Source of the DNA: Rahnella rivi
Lineage (GTDB): Bacteria; Pseudomonadota; Gammaproteobacteria; Enterobacterales; Enterobacteriaceae
NCBI RefSeq assembly: GCF_019049655.1
Contig: NZ_JAFMOX010000064.1
Span: 186,001 to 250,000 of the forward strand
Length of the DNA: 64,000 nt
Reading direction: 5' to 3'
Made by a program: the position numbers and the translations under genes. The notes under the pieces were generated by a model. It saw only the letters and a program-made list of their open reading frames with translations. It ran no database searches and was not told the origin of the DNA. The first letter of the stretch is position 1, and every line of letters starts with the position of its first letter. Positions 53,586 through 62,622 of the stretch are shown piece by piece.

Positions 53586-54326
53586 ATGACAAAATCGATC
53601 AAAGTGCTCGCCGCGGGCAGTCTGCGGCGGGCGTGGGCGCCACTGTGTGAGGCATTTCAGGCAGAAACGGGCATCCGCGTGGTCACCGAATTCGGCCCTG
53701 CCGGGCTGCTGCGTGAACGAATCGAAAAAGGTGAAAAACCCGATCTGTTCGCCTCTGCCAACACCGCGCATCCGCTGGCGTTGCAACAGCACGGCAAAGC
53801 GCTGGACGTGCAGACCTTTTGCGGCAACAGCCTGTGCGTCACCGCGCGTAAGGTGCCGGAACTGGAGAAGCTTAACTGGCTGAGCGTACTGCTCGATCCG
53901 CGTTTTCGCCTGGCAACATCGACGCCGCAAAGCGATCCTTCCGGTGATTACACCTGGCAAATGTTCGAACTGATTGAACGACGTCATCCCGATTTCGGCG
54001 CGGTGCTGCGCAATAAAGCGTTGCGTCTGGTAGGCGGCGAGAAGTCGGCGAAAGTGCCGGAGGGGAAACTGGCGGCAGAATGGTTGATTTGCACCGGGCA
54101 GGCCGACGTCTTTATCGGCTACACCAGTTACGCCACCCTGCTGCGGGAAAATGATGAGCTGGAGGTGTTTAATATTCCTGCGGATTACAACGTGCGCGCC
54201 AGCTATGCGCTCGCCACCTGTACGGAGAAAGCGAAACCGCTGGCGGAGTTTGTCCTGTCAGAAACCGGCCAGCATATTTTGCAGAACGCCGGTTTTTGCG
54301 GGAAACATTCGGTGATGCCGGACTGA
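53586..54326 (+). CDS. ModA-like substrate-binding protein without signal peptide
   Basis: A 246-residue protein of the molybdate-binding ModA type: 'VLAAGSLRRAWAPLCEAFQAETG' then 'FGPAGLLRERIEKGEKPDLFASAN' and a matching C-lobe. It starts 'MTKSIKVLAAG', with no signal peptide and no hydrophobic lead, so it is predicted cytoplasmic, which is odd for a binding protein. AAGGAG precedes the ATG. It follows the class III binding-protein gene by 80 bp on the same strand, so they may be one operon. It could be a cytoplasmic oxyanion-binding or sensing protein. Confidence 0.85.
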   Translation: MTKSIKVLAAGSLRRAWAPLCEAFQAETGIRVVTEFGPAGLLRERIEKGEKPDLFASANTAHPLALQQHGKALDVQTFCGNSLCVTARKVPELEKLNWLSVLLDPRFRLATSTPQSDPSGDYTWQMFELIERRHPDFGAVLRNKALRLVGGEKSAKVPEGKLAAEWLICTGQADVFIGYTSYATLLRENDELEVFNIPADYNVRASYALATCTEKAKPLAEFVLSETGQHILQNAGFCGKHSVMPD

Positions 54327-54333
54327 TGACGGC

Positions 54334-55191
54334 TTAGTGATCGAGATCGCGTTCTTTCATTGCCCGCTGACGATCGTAGTATTCATCTTCGGCGGCAATG
54401 ATCTCATCGAGCAGTGAATCCACATCGGCTTTATGCGTATCTTCGGCGAAGTGCCCGGTAAGAAGGGTTTCTGGCGTCAGTTTGCCATCTTCATACAACG
54501 CCCAGATTTCTTTCGCGTAGCGGGTCGTCTGCAACTGCGGCGCAAAGCGGCTGTAGTATTCGGTCATGTTATTCACATCGCGTTCGAACATGGATTCGGC
54601 GTGGTTATTCGCCGCGGCATCCACGGCCTGCGGCAGGTCGATAATCACCGGCCCCTCGGCATCCATCAGCACGTTAAACTCTGACAAATCTCCGTGAACG
54701 ATACCCGCACACAACATCCGCACGATATTGCGGATCATCGTCTCGAAATCCGCCACGGCTTCTTCTTCCGTCAGGATCACATCACTCAGACGTGGCGCTA
54801 CCACGCCATCGCCGTCGGTGATGAGCTCCATCAGCAGCACGCCATCCAGACAAATATAGGGCTGCGGTACGCGCACACCGGCATTCGCCAGACGGAACAA
54901 CGCATCGACTTCCGCCGTCTGCCAGGACTCTTCCTGCTGCTTGCGGCCAAACTTCGAGCCTTTTTGCATCGCACGGGCGTTGCGGCTGTTACGGACTTTT
55001 CGGCCTTCCTGATACTGAACGGCCTGCTTGAAACTACGCTGCGTAGCTTCTTTGTACACCTTGGCGCAACGGATCTCTTCACCGCATAAAACAGTGTAAA
55101 CGTCGGCTTCTTTGCCACTTTTCAGTCGACGGACCACATCGTCTATCAGGCCGTCATCCACCAGAGGTTGGATTCTATTTGGGATTTTCAT
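54334..55191 (-). CDS. RIO1-type serine protein kinase
   Basis: A 285-residue atypical kinase of the RIO1 family. It has the nucleotide-binding 'KSGKEADVYTVLCG', the catalytic loop 'GIVHGDLSEFNVLMD' with the Asp base and Asn, and the metal-binding Asp in 'VIIDLPQAVD'. Bacterial RIO kinases are known (PA4780 of Pseudomonas), with undefined substrates. The C-terminus has an acidic tail. It converges on the ModA-like gene, 7 bp away. No regulatory site is evident. Confidence 0.93.
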   Translation of the reverse strand: MKIPNRIQPLVDDGLIDDVVRRLKSGKEADVYTVLCGEEIRCAKVYKEATQRSFKQAVQYQEGRKVRNSRNARAMQKGSKFGRKQQEESWQTAEVDALFRLANAGVRVPQPYICLDGVLLMELITDGDGVVAPRLSDVILTEEEAVADFETMIRNIVRMLCAGIVHGDLSEFNVLMDAEGPVIIDLPQAVDAAANNHAESMFERDVNNMTEYYSRFAPQLQTTRYAKEIWALYEDGKLTPETLLTGHFAEDTHKADVDSLLDEIIAAEDEYYDRQRAMKERDLDH

Positions 55192-55663
55192 GCAGCCTTG
55201 TACCTTATTTCAGCGCGTGAGGGAATGACCTGCGCAATATTCCCTGCATTACACACCAGACACGCCGTTCGCGTCATCCTCGTTATCGCTCCGGAGCAGT
55301 CCAAAGACAGACCCCCCTAAACATGAGTAGTTTAACGTAGTGACAGCATGGTGGATACTTTCTGCACGTATCTTCTCGCTATTATGCGTAAAAATGGCCC
55401 CCTGCGCGCCCTGTTGCCCATCCGGTTTATTCGCTGTTAATTTGGCTTAAATAACGAGAAGAGAGAACGAATGTATTATTGAGATGTTTCCCGGTGTAAC
55501 CAACGAATGCCATATATTTAGTTTTTCATTAAAATGAACTTTCCTGATTTTTTAAGCTTTTCGTGCTGTTTAACTGCCGTTTAATTAGCGCAAAAAACGG
55601 TATACGTTCTGTTTACAGTCCGGGTGATACTGTCTCAATACTTTCCCGTTGCAGGTCTTAATA
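55192..55663. other. AT-rich 472-bp gap before the SDR gene
   Basis: No ORF with a credible ribosome binding site is visible. The half nearest the SDR gene is strikingly AT-rich (for example TTTTTCATTAAAATG at about 55520-55534) compared with the ~55-60% GC coding regions, which suggests silencing-prone or acquired DNA and an H-NS-type promoter region. I could not place a confident promoter. Confidence 0.5.
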
Positions 55664-56779
55664 ATGAACAGTATTTTAATTACCGGTGCCACTGGTTTTG
55701 TCGGCGGTGCAGTTGTTGAATATCTTTTACGTCAAAAATTAACGGCGAAGAGCCAGTTATTGTTATTAGTCAGAGCAGACGATAATGCGACGGGACTCGC
55801 CAGAATCATCGATAATTTAAAGAAATTTGAATTAAGCGACGAACTGCTTTCTGCCTTAAATGAACAGTCTATTTTAACCGGCGATCTGGCCGAACCCGAA
55901 AGCTTTATTCACGACCCGCGTTTAGATCAGGTGACTCACGTGATCAACTGTGCGGCGATTGCCTCGTTCGGCAATAATCCGGCTATGTGGCGCGTCAATG
56001 TCGAAGGCTCTCTGGTGTTCGCCAAACGCATGGCGCAGGTGAAAGGCTTGCAGCGTTTCGTTCACGTCGGCACGGCGATGGCCTCCATGCCGGACAAAGA
56101 CAGCGTGTTCTATGAAGGAATGCCGGACAACGAGCACAACGAAGACCTGGTGCAGTACACCATTTCCAAGCGTGCTATCGAGAATCTGGTGCGTTCAGAG
56201 TGCCCGACACTGCCGTTCGTGGTGGCACGTCCGTCGATTATCGTCGGTCACACCCAGTACGGTTGCCAGCCGTCGAGCAGCATTTTCTGGGTCTTTATGA
56301 TGGCGATCAAGCTGAAGAAATTCACCTGTAACCTCGACGATGAAGTCGATGTTATTCCAGTCGATTATTGCGCCATGGTGCTGGTGAAATTATGCCTGGC
56401 CGCCGAACTGAGCCACAGCTTCTATCATATTTCGTCCGGCGCGGAAATGTGTACACCGTTCCATGAAATAGATACCTCGGTGGCAAAAGCCAATAATACT
56501 TCGCGTATTATTAATGAATACGAGCAGATCAGTTATCAGGAATTCACCGGCATTCGCAAACAATTTAAAGATGTTTTAGGGCCGTGTAATGACAAAATTA
56601 TTTTACGTGCCATTAAATTGTACGGCGGATTCGCGCAGTTAAACGTGAAGTTTGATAATTCCCGGTTGATGGATATGGGCATTCCTAAACCGGCGGCATT
56701 TAAGAGTTATATTGATAAGTGTGTTTTCTCGACGCATGGTCAGACAATTCCTGAACTCATGAGAGTCGATTTTAAATAA
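55664..56779 (+). CDS. Extended SDR-family reductase of unknown substrate
   Basis: A 371-residue NAD(P)-binding protein. The Rossmann motif 'TGATGFVGGAVVEYLL' is residues 7-22 and the catalytic YxxxK is Tyr165-Lys169 ('YTISK'). Its middle part resembles the thioester-reductase/male-sterility (NAD_binding_4) group, which reduce acyl thioesters, but no acyl-carrier domain is present and the substrate is unknown. Base composition at both ends is AT-rich, with many TTA leucine codons, unlike its neighbours, suggesting transfer. It is a single-gene unit ending at a strong terminator. ATG 55649 is an alternative start. Confidence 0.85.
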   Translation: MNSILITGATGFVGGAVVEYLLRQKLTAKSQLLLLVRADDNATGLARIIDNLKKFELSDELLSALNEQSILTGDLAEPESFIHDPRLDQVTHVINCAAIASFGNNPAMWRVNVEGSLVFAKRMAQVKGLQRFVHVGTAMASMPDKDSVFYEGMPDNEHNEDLVQYTISKRAIENLVRSECPTLPFVVARPSIIVGHTQYGCQPSSSIFWVFMMAIKLKKFTCNLDDEVDVIPVDYCAMVLVKLCLAAELSHSFYHISSGAEMCTPFHEIDTSVAKANNTSRIINEYEQISYQEFTGIRKQFKDVLGPCNDKIILRAIKLYGGFAQLNVKFDNSRLMDMGIPKPAAFKSYIDKCVFSTHGQTIPELMRVDFK

Positions 56780-56822
56780 ACCGATGCGTCTGTTGAAAAA
56801 TAGAGAAGGTTTAGAATAACAG

Positions 56823-56855
56823 GACGCGGCACAGGACATTGCCGCGTCTTTTTTT
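56823..56855 (+). terminator. Rho-independent terminator after the SDR gene
   Basis: GACGCGGCA (56823-56831) pairs with TGCCGCGTC (56840-56848), followed by a T7 run. Confidence 0.95.
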
Positions 56856-56876
56856 ATTTTCAGCCCGGCATCCGCA

Positions 56877-57500
56877 TCAGACCATGCCGTTGCGACCAAA
56901 CAGCCGGTAACCTTCGCGCTGATTCAGCCGATCGTAATACGCCGAGACGGCAGGCAGGGCCGGGCGCGACATCGGCGTCATCGACCAGCGGTTAACGGCA
57001 AGCCCCAGCACAATATCGGCCAGCGTAAAATTATCGCCCAGCACATAGTCGCCGCTGCGCTGAAGTTGCTCTTCCAGCATCTGCATATGACGGTTCCATT
57101 CGCTGACACCGGCATCAATCAGCGCCGGATCGGTGTGCTGAGGGCTGTTGCGCGCCAGTGCCGGAAACGCATATCGCCATGAATTATTCAGCTCACCCGC
57201 CTGCCAGTCCATCCACTGTTCGGTCAGCGCACGCCGTTTCGGATCCGATGACAGCAGGTCTTCCCGCCCTTCCTTCGCCGCCAGATATCGGCAAATGACG
57301 TTGGATTCCCACAATACGAATTCGCCATCGAGCACCACCGGCACCATGGCATTCGGATTCAGCGCCCTGAATTGTGGCGTCTGCACAGACTGAAAACCTG
57401 AACCAAACTGTTCCTGCTCACATTCCAGCCCCAGCTCGTGGCAGGTCCATAACACCTTACGCACATTGATCGACGTCGATTTACCCAGAATCTTCAGCAT
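56877..57500 (-). CDS. Glutathione S-transferase-like protein
   Basis: A 207-residue GST with an N-terminal thioredoxin-like domain ('MLKILGKSTSINVRKVLWTC', cis-Pro in 'NAMVPVVLDGEF', 'WESNVICRYL') and a helical C-terminal domain. It differs from the GST at 44.4 kb and is closer to the E. coli YfcF/YfcG-like or theta-type group; this is a rough placement. AGGGGA six bases upstream supports ATG 57500; the upstream open frame overlaps the GNAT gene. Substrate unknown. Confidence 0.9.
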   Translation of the reverse strand: MLKILGKSTSINVRKVLWTCHELGLECEQEQFGSGFQSVQTPQFRALNPNAMVPVVLDGEFVLWESNVICRYLAAKEGREDLLSSDPKRRALTEQWMDWQAGELNNSWRYAFPALARNSPQHTDPALIDAGVSEWNRHMQMLEEQLQRSGDYVLGDNFTLADIVLGLAVNRWSMTPMSRPALPAVSAYYDRLNQREGYRLFGRNGMV

Positions 57501-57537
57501 GACTTCCCCTGACAAAATGGAACAACCGCAATAACTA

Positions 57538-58077
57538 TCAGGCTTTGGGCTGACGGAGAAAAATCCGCGTTGCCGAGCCGTGATAGGTGGTGTCGGTGTG
57601 CGCCACAAATCCGCACTTTTCCGCCAGCCGGACAGACGCCTGATGCTCCGGCGCAATAATGCAGCATAGCTGACGATCGAGGTTTTCATCGGCCCAGGAC
57701 AGTACCGCCCTGGCCGCTTCGACAGCATAGCCTTTGCCGTGAAACTGCGGTGCCACCACCCAGCCCATTTCCGCCATGCCGTTGAGCGATGGCGTCATCT
57801 CCCGCTGATAATCCGCCAGACCAATTTCACCGGCAAACGCCCCTTCTTTACCGTTGTGTTTTTCAAACACAATCCAGTAACCAAAGCCCAGCATCTGCCA
57901 GTGGCCGGGATAGCGCAGTAACCGGCTCCAGCTGGCTTCGCGGCTGGACGGCGTACCGCCAATGTATTTCACCACGGCAGGATCCGCCCACTGCGCGGCA
58001 ATAGCATCAAAATCATCAATGCGATGACCACGTAAAATCAGACGTTCGGTTTCAATAACAGGCGCTTGGGCGTGCAT
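57538..58077 (-). CDS. GNAT-family N-acetyltransferase (RimJ/RimL type)
   Basis: A 179-residue GNAT protein with the RimJ/RimL start 'VIETERLILRGHRIDDFDAI' and an acetyl-CoA loop around 'QFHGKGYAVEAARAVLSWA'. It would transfer acetyl groups to a protein N-terminus or small molecule; the substrate is unknown. GAGGAGC five bases before the ATG is strong. The GST gene lies 37 bp downstream and may be co-transcribed. Confidence 0.9.
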   Translation of the reverse strand: MHAQAPVIETERLILRGHRIDDFDAIAAQWADPAVVKYIGGTPSSREASWSRLLRYPGHWQMLGFGYWIVFEKHNGKEGAFAGEIGLADYQREMTPSLNGMAEMGWVVAPQFHGKGYAVEAARAVLSWADENLDRQLCCIIAPEHQASVRLAEKCGFVAHTDTTYHGSATRIFLRQPKA

Positions 58078-58156
58078 GGTTGCTCCTCATTTCTCAGAAT
58101 GACCATCACGTTAGCATTGAAGTTGAAAAGACGGGAAGTGCGGGCGGAGAAAGAAA

Positions 58157-59029
58157 TTAAGATCCGCTGCGCAGTGCGCTCGGCGTGATACCGCGCACGG
58201 ATTTGAAGCGGTGGCTGAAGTGGCTGGCGGAGCTGAAACCACATTCCAGCGCGATGGTGGTGATCTCCATGCCGGTGCTTTTCAGCAGATGTTCGGCGCG
58301 GATCAGACGGGCGTTCATCACGTACTGATGCGGCGCCATGCCCATACTTTGTTTGAACATGCGGGCGAAATGAAATTCGCTCAGTTCAGCCAGAAGCGCC
58401 AGTTCCGGCAGCATCAGGGGTTGCGCAAGGTGAGCGTGAATGTAGTCTTTTACCCGGTTCAGAATATGCGGTGCCAGTCCGCCGCGCACCGTCGGCAACG
58501 CCCATTGCAGGTGAGTGTAGTTCTTCACCAGATGCGCCATCAGCAGATTTGCCGCACTGCTCAGCATCAGCTGATTACTGTTTTCCTGCCACTGGCTGCT
58601 GAGCAAAAAGTGGCGATAGAGCAGCGTGATCTGCGGATCTTCTTCGAACGTGCGTTCTTCCATCTGAATCGCTGCCGGGCTGCGATCCCAGGTTTGCTCC
58701 ACCAGATGACGCAGATGCTCATCAGAGCAATAGACATGCACGAATGACAAATCATCGCGCACATCCCAGCTCGACATGCTGTTTTTTGGCATCAGACAAA
58801 AGCGGTCCGGGCCGCCGCCGTTGCGCCAGCCACCACGGGTTTTGTGATAACACTCGTAGCCGTCAGCGACGTACAGACTCAGCGTATGGTGATCCGGGCT
58901 TTCCTGGGTCACGGTGTCATTTTTATTCGACCAGGCCGCCAGCTGAATACCTGAACTCAGCTCCACACTGTCGTGCAGAACCGCTTTATGCTTACGCAGC
59001 GTGTCGAAAGCCTGATAAACCTTGGTCAT
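58157..59029 (-). CDS. AraC-family transcriptional regulator
   Basis: A 290-residue AraC protein: N-terminal cupin-like sensing domain and a C-terminal pair of helix-turn-helix motifs (about residues 185-285), with the family signature 'IALECGFSSASHFSHRFKSVRGITPS'. I set the start at ATG 59029; the open frame runs on to 60154 but that part is antisense to the transporter gene. It is divergent from the EamA transporter at 59219, its likely target. The inducer is unknown. Confidence 0.92.
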   Translation of the reverse strand: MTKVYQAFDTLRKHKAVLHDSVELSSGIQLAAWSNKNDTVTQESPDHHTLSLYVADGYECYHKTRGGWRNGGGPDRFCLMPKNSMSSWDVRDDLSFVHVYCSDEHLRHLVEQTWDRSPAAIQMEERTFEEDPQITLLYRHFLLSSQWQENSNQLMLSSAANLLMAHLVKNYTHLQWALPTVRGGLAPHILNRVKDYIHAHLAQPLMLPELALLAELSEFHFARMFKQSMGMAPHQYVMNARLIRAEHLLKSTGMEITTIALECGFSSASHFSHRFKSVRGITPSALRSGS

Positions 59030-59218
59030 GACCTGCACCCGGAGGAAAAAGAAGAGGCTTAGTTTACGGGTTTTGACGGCATGAGAGCCAGATATTGCCA
59101 CGCCGGCGCACAAAGAAATGCGCAAGAATATGCAACTCAACCGCAAGCCGTTGAAAGCCAAGGTCACCGGATTACCGCACACTTCCCTCAGACCATTATT
59201 TTTCAATGAGAGAAGTCG

Positions 59219-60127
59219 ATGAACGCACTGCTTTATATTTCGGTGATTATTATCTGGGGCACCACCTGGTTTGCGATTTACCTGCAACAGGGCGATGTGC
59301 CGGTGACGGTGTCGATCTTTTACCGTTTCCTGCTGGCGGCGGTGATTATGCTGGTGGCGTTGCTGGCGGCCCGTCGCCTGCGCAGGCTCGCCCTGAAAGA
59401 TCATCTTTTTTGCATCGTGCAGGGCTGCTGCGTCTTTTGCTTCAATTTTTACTGCTTCTATCACGCAGCGGCTTACATCACCAGCGGGCTGGAATCGGTG
59501 ATTTTCTCGATGGCCGTGCTGTTCAACGCGTTCAACGGCATGGTGTTTTTCCGCCAGAAACTGGCACCGGCGGTTATTCCGGCGACCGTCCTCGGGCTGG
59601 CGGGAATCATCACCCTGTTCTGGCACGATTTCAGCGCCGCCCACATTGCACCGGAACTGCTCAAAGGCATTGGCCTGAGCCTGCTCGGTACCTACGGTTT
59701 TTCGCTCGGCAATATGATCAGCGCCCGTCATCAGCGTCGGGGGCTGGACGTTCTGTCCACCAACACCTACGCGATGTTCTACGGCACAGCGGTGATGGGT
59801 GCACTGAGCGTGTTTCAGGGTGCCTCTTTCGCCATCGACCTGACGCCGCAATACCTCGGTTCGCTGGTCTACCTGTCGGTATTTGGCTCCGTGCTGGCCT
59901 TCGGCATTTACTTCACGCTGGTCGGACGCATTGGCGCCAGCCAGGCAGCCTACAGCACGCTGCTGTTCCCGCTGGTCGCCCTGACCGTTTCCACTTTCTA
60001 CGAAGGGTATCAGTGGCACATCAATGCCGTCATCGGGCTGGCGCTGATCCTGCTCGGTAATCTGGTGATGTTCTGCCGCCCGGCATGGCTGGAGATGTTC
60101 AGGCGCAAGGCGGTGGTGTCGCTTTAA
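59219..60127 (+). CDS. EamA/DMT-family metabolite exporter
   Basis: A 302-residue membrane protein with ten transmembrane helices in two EamA repeats (about residues 1-130 and 150-290). DMT exporters carry amino acids or small metabolites out of the cell; the substrate is unknown. It is divergent from the AraC regulator across 190 bp, suggesting it is controlled by it. GAGAGAAG precedes the ATG. Confidence 0.93.
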   Translation: MNALLYISVIIIWGTTWFAIYLQQGDVPVTVSIFYRFLLAAVIMLVALLAARRLRRLALKDHLFCIVQGCCVFCFNFYCFYHAAAYITSGLESVIFSMAVLFNAFNGMVFFRQKLAPAVIPATVLGLAGIITLFWHDFSAAHIAPELLKGIGLSLLGTYGFSLGNMISARHQRRGLDVLSTNTYAMFYGTAVMGALSVFQGASFAIDLTPQYLGSLVYLSVFGSVLAFGIYFTLVGRIGASQAAYSTLLFPLVALTVSTFYEGYQWHINAVIGLALILLGNLVMFCRPAWLEMFRRKAVVSL

Positions 60128-60262
60128 ATCAGCCCAATAAACTCCCCCCGCCAATCCGCGGAATGATGCGCGCGGGCACGTCGTTAAAACCCGTAGCAGT
60201 ATTCCTGATCCGGGTTTTGCGATCTGTATTCCGGCGATTCATCTCCTCTTTAAGCGGGACGG

Positions 60263-61003
60263 TTAGATAATCCCGCCATTCGCCCTCAGCGTCTGGCCGT
60301 TCACCCAGGCGCCATCGGGGCCGGCGAGGAAAGCCACCACGGAGGCGATATCTTCCGGCTGGCCGAGGCGTTCGAGCGGTGAGGTTTTGGCGAGGGTTTC
60401 CACCAGTTGCTCAGATTTGCCGTTGAGGAACAAATCCGTTGCCGTCGGGCCGGGTGCCACGGTATTCACGGTGATCTGGCGTCCGCGCATTTCTTTGGTC
60501 AGCACGCGGCTCAGCGCCTCGACGGCCGCTTTGGTGGCGGCATACACGCCGTACGTCGGCTGGTATAACCCGACAACGGTCGATGAGAAGTTGATGATGC
60601 GCCCGCCGTTGTGCAGGTGTTTCGCCGCTTCGCGCAGGGTGTTGAAGGTGCCTTTCAGGTTAATGTCGATGAGGCGATCGAATGCAGCATCGTCGGTGTC
60701 AGCAATCGCCGAAAGCGTCATGATCCCGGCGTTATTCACCAGCACATCCACGCCGCCAAATGCCTGTTGCGCACTGGCAAACATCCGGCTGACCGCCGCC
60801 GCGTCGCTGACATCGGCCTGCGCGCTGATAGCCCGGCCACCTGCCTTTTCGATTTTACTGACGACCGCGTCAGCCTCTGCCGCACCGCGTGAATAGTTCA
60901 CGATCACGGTGAAACCGTCCCGCGCCAGACGCGCTGCGATAGCCGCGCCGATGCCACGGGATGCGCCGGTAACCAGCGCCACTTTTTGATTGGATGACGT
61001 CAT
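60263..61003 (-). CDS. Classical SDR oxidoreductase
   Basis: A 246-residue short-chain dehydrogenase with cofactor motif 'TGASRGIGAAIAARL', 'NNAG' and the catalytic Ser-Tyr-Lys set ('FSSTVV', Tyr and Lys in 'YAATKAAV'). It resembles FabG-like 3-ketoacyl or quinone/sugar reductases of unknown substrate. I chose ATG 61003, with AAGGAA upstream; the frame continues to 61288 over the divergent LysR gene. The two genes share a 120-bp promoter gap. Confidence 0.92.
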   Translation of the reverse strand: MTSSNQKVALVTGASRGIGAAIAARLARDGFTVIVNYSRGAAEADAVVSKIEKAGGRAISAQADVSDAAAVSRMFASAQQAFGGVDVLVNNAGIMTLSAIADTDDAAFDRLIDINLKGTFNTLREAAKHLHNGGRIINFSSTVVGLYQPTYGVYAATKAAVEALSRVLTKEMRGRQITVNTVAPGPTATDLFLNGKSEQLVETLAKTSPLERLGQPEDIASVVAFLAGPDGAWVNGQTLRANGGII

Positions 61004-61123
61004 GATGTGTTTCCTTTTTGAGTGATTCGGATTCGTTGTCGCTGAAGAAAGAGTAGCCGATTGACGCTGCCGGATAATTCCCTGATATTCGTTATCACTA
61101 TCCGGAAAAGGCGAACAATCATC

Positions 61124-62026
61124 ATGGATAAACTCGACAGCATGGCGTTGTTCACCCGCGTGGTGGAACTGCGGAGTTTTACGCAGGCCGCGCAGGCGCT
61201 GAACCTGAAACGCTCGACGGTGACTGACGCCATTAAACAGCTGGAAACGCGGCTCAACATCCGGCTTTTGCAGCGCACCACCCGCCACGTCAGCCCGACG
61301 CTGGATGGCGAAGCCTATTACCAGCGCTGTCTGCGCATTCTGGCAGAGGTGGAAGATGCCGAAATGGCCTTCGCAGGGGCGCAGCCGAAAGGGCTGTTAC
61401 GGGTGGATGTGCACGGCACGCTGGCGCGGCATTTCGTGTTGCCCGGCCTGCCAGATTTTCTGGCGCAATATCCTGATATTGAGTTTTACCTGAGCGAGGG
61501 CGACCGGCTGGTGGATCTGGTGCGCGAAGGCATCGACTGCGTGATCCGCGCCGGTGAGCTGAAAGACAGCGATATGGTGGCGCGCCCGCTCGGCACGCTG
61601 CCGGAAATCACCTGCGCCAGCCCGGACTATCTGCAACGGTTCGGCACGCCAGACACACCGGACGATCTCACCGGACACCGGATGATTGGCTACCGCTCCA
61701 GTGCGACCGGCGGGCTGTTGCCGCTGGTTTTTCAGGTTCAGGGCAAAAGCCGTGAAATTCTGCTGCCGACGCCATTTTCGGTCAACGGCGCGGAGAGTAT
61801 GAAAGAAGCCGCACGGCGCGGAATGGGCATTATTCAGGTGCCAAAATACGCGCTGACTGACGATCTCGCGCAGGGAAAACTGGTGCAGATCCTGGCCGGT
61901 TTTCCGGTGGGTAAGATGCCGGTGGCTTTGCTTTATCCCCGCAACCGCCAGCTTTCGCCACGCGTGCGGGTATTCATTGACTGGATGGTCAAAGAGTTTG
62001 CGCGGCGCGATCCGCATCTGACATAG
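61124..62026 (+). CDS. LysR-type regulator beside the SDR gene
   Basis: A 300-residue LysR protein with the winged helix at residues 1-60 ('SFTQAAQALNLKRSTVTDAIKQLE') and the DsdC/CrgA-type effector domain ('GMGIIQVPKYALTDDLAQGKL'). Its divergent position suggests it controls the SDR gene at 60263-61003. ATG 61124 matches the LysR N-terminus; an in-frame codon at 61061 would add 21 unrelated residues. Confidence 0.92.
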   Translation: MDKLDSMALFTRVVELRSFTQAAQALNLKRSTVTDAIKQLETRLNIRLLQRTTRHVSPTLDGEAYYQRCLRILAEVEDAEMAFAGAQPKGLLRVDVHGTLARHFVLPGLPDFLAQYPDIEFYLSEGDRLVDLVREGIDCVIRAGELKDSDMVARPLGTLPEITCASPDYLQRFGTPDTPDDLTGHRMIGYRSSATGGLLPLVFQVQGKSREILLPTPFSVNGAESMKEAARRGMGIIQVPKYALTDDLAQGKLVQILAGFPVGKMPVALLYPRNRQLSPRVRVFIDWMVKEFARRDPHLT

Positions 62027-62082
62027 TAGATTTCTCAGGTCTGAACCCGCTACGTTGAAAGGCTAAATATCAGGAGACGCCG

Positions 62083-62571
62083 ATGACCCAACCTGCTGTA
62101 TTGCTGCATATTGGCCGCGAAGAAACCCGGGTTACCGTCCGGCATGACGATATCGACGATAAAATATTGCCGCTGACGCTGGGCTCACAGCTGACTTCCG
62201 TCGGCTATTTTCGTCATACGCCGCCAACGCCGGATGAAATGGAAAACGCCATTATGGTGGTCGAGGATGAAATCATCCGCATCCGCCACGATATCCCGCC
62301 GGGCGCACAATTGTTCAGTACCGACAATGATATTCGCGCACTGGCACGCATTGCAGGCGTGGCTGAAAATGAAGTGATGACGCTGTCTCTCGAGGCCGTG
62401 GAGCGCACGTTTGACCGGCTGGCATTGGTGATTAACGGACGTCCTGCGCAGTTCGAAGGCATCCCCGATGGCAATGATTTCGCCGCAACCCTGCTGATTT
62501 TGCGCGAGTTTATGCATCATCTGCAATTTGCGGATATCGTGCTGAAAGGGGCGAAGTTTGAGATATTGTGA
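62083..62571 (+). CDS. Protein of unknown function, 162 residues
   Basis: I do not recognise this protein. It is soluble and acidic, with a beta-rich N-terminus ('VLLHIGREETRVTVRHDD') and a helical middle ('DIRALARIAGVAENEVMTLSLEAVERTF'). GGAG is well placed before the ATG and codon use matches its neighbours, so it is likely real. A perfect 9-bp hairpin (AACAGCCCC/GGGGCTGTT, 62579-62600) follows the stop. Confidence 0.85.
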   Translation: MTQPAVLLHIGREETRVTVRHDDIDDKILPLTLGSQLTSVGYFRHTPPTPDEMENAIMVVEDEIIRIRHDIPPGAQLFSTDNDIRALARIAGVAENEVMTLSLEAVERTFDRLALVINGRPAQFEGIPDGNDFAATLLILREFMHHLQFADIVLKGAKFEIL

Positions 62572-62622
62572 TAACAGTAACAGCCCCTCACGGGGCTGTT
62601 AAAAAGGCCGTCAGGCCCGTGT

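Noticed and set aside
59030..60154. Upstream extension of the AraC reading frame, giving a 665-residue ORF
   Set aside because: The extra ~375 residues are antisense to the EamA transporter gene and low-complexity; the AraC family length fits a start at 59029.
62579..62600. Hairpin after the 162-residue gene as a terminator
   Set aside because: The stem is strong, but no T-tract follows on the plus strand, so I did not call it a terminator.
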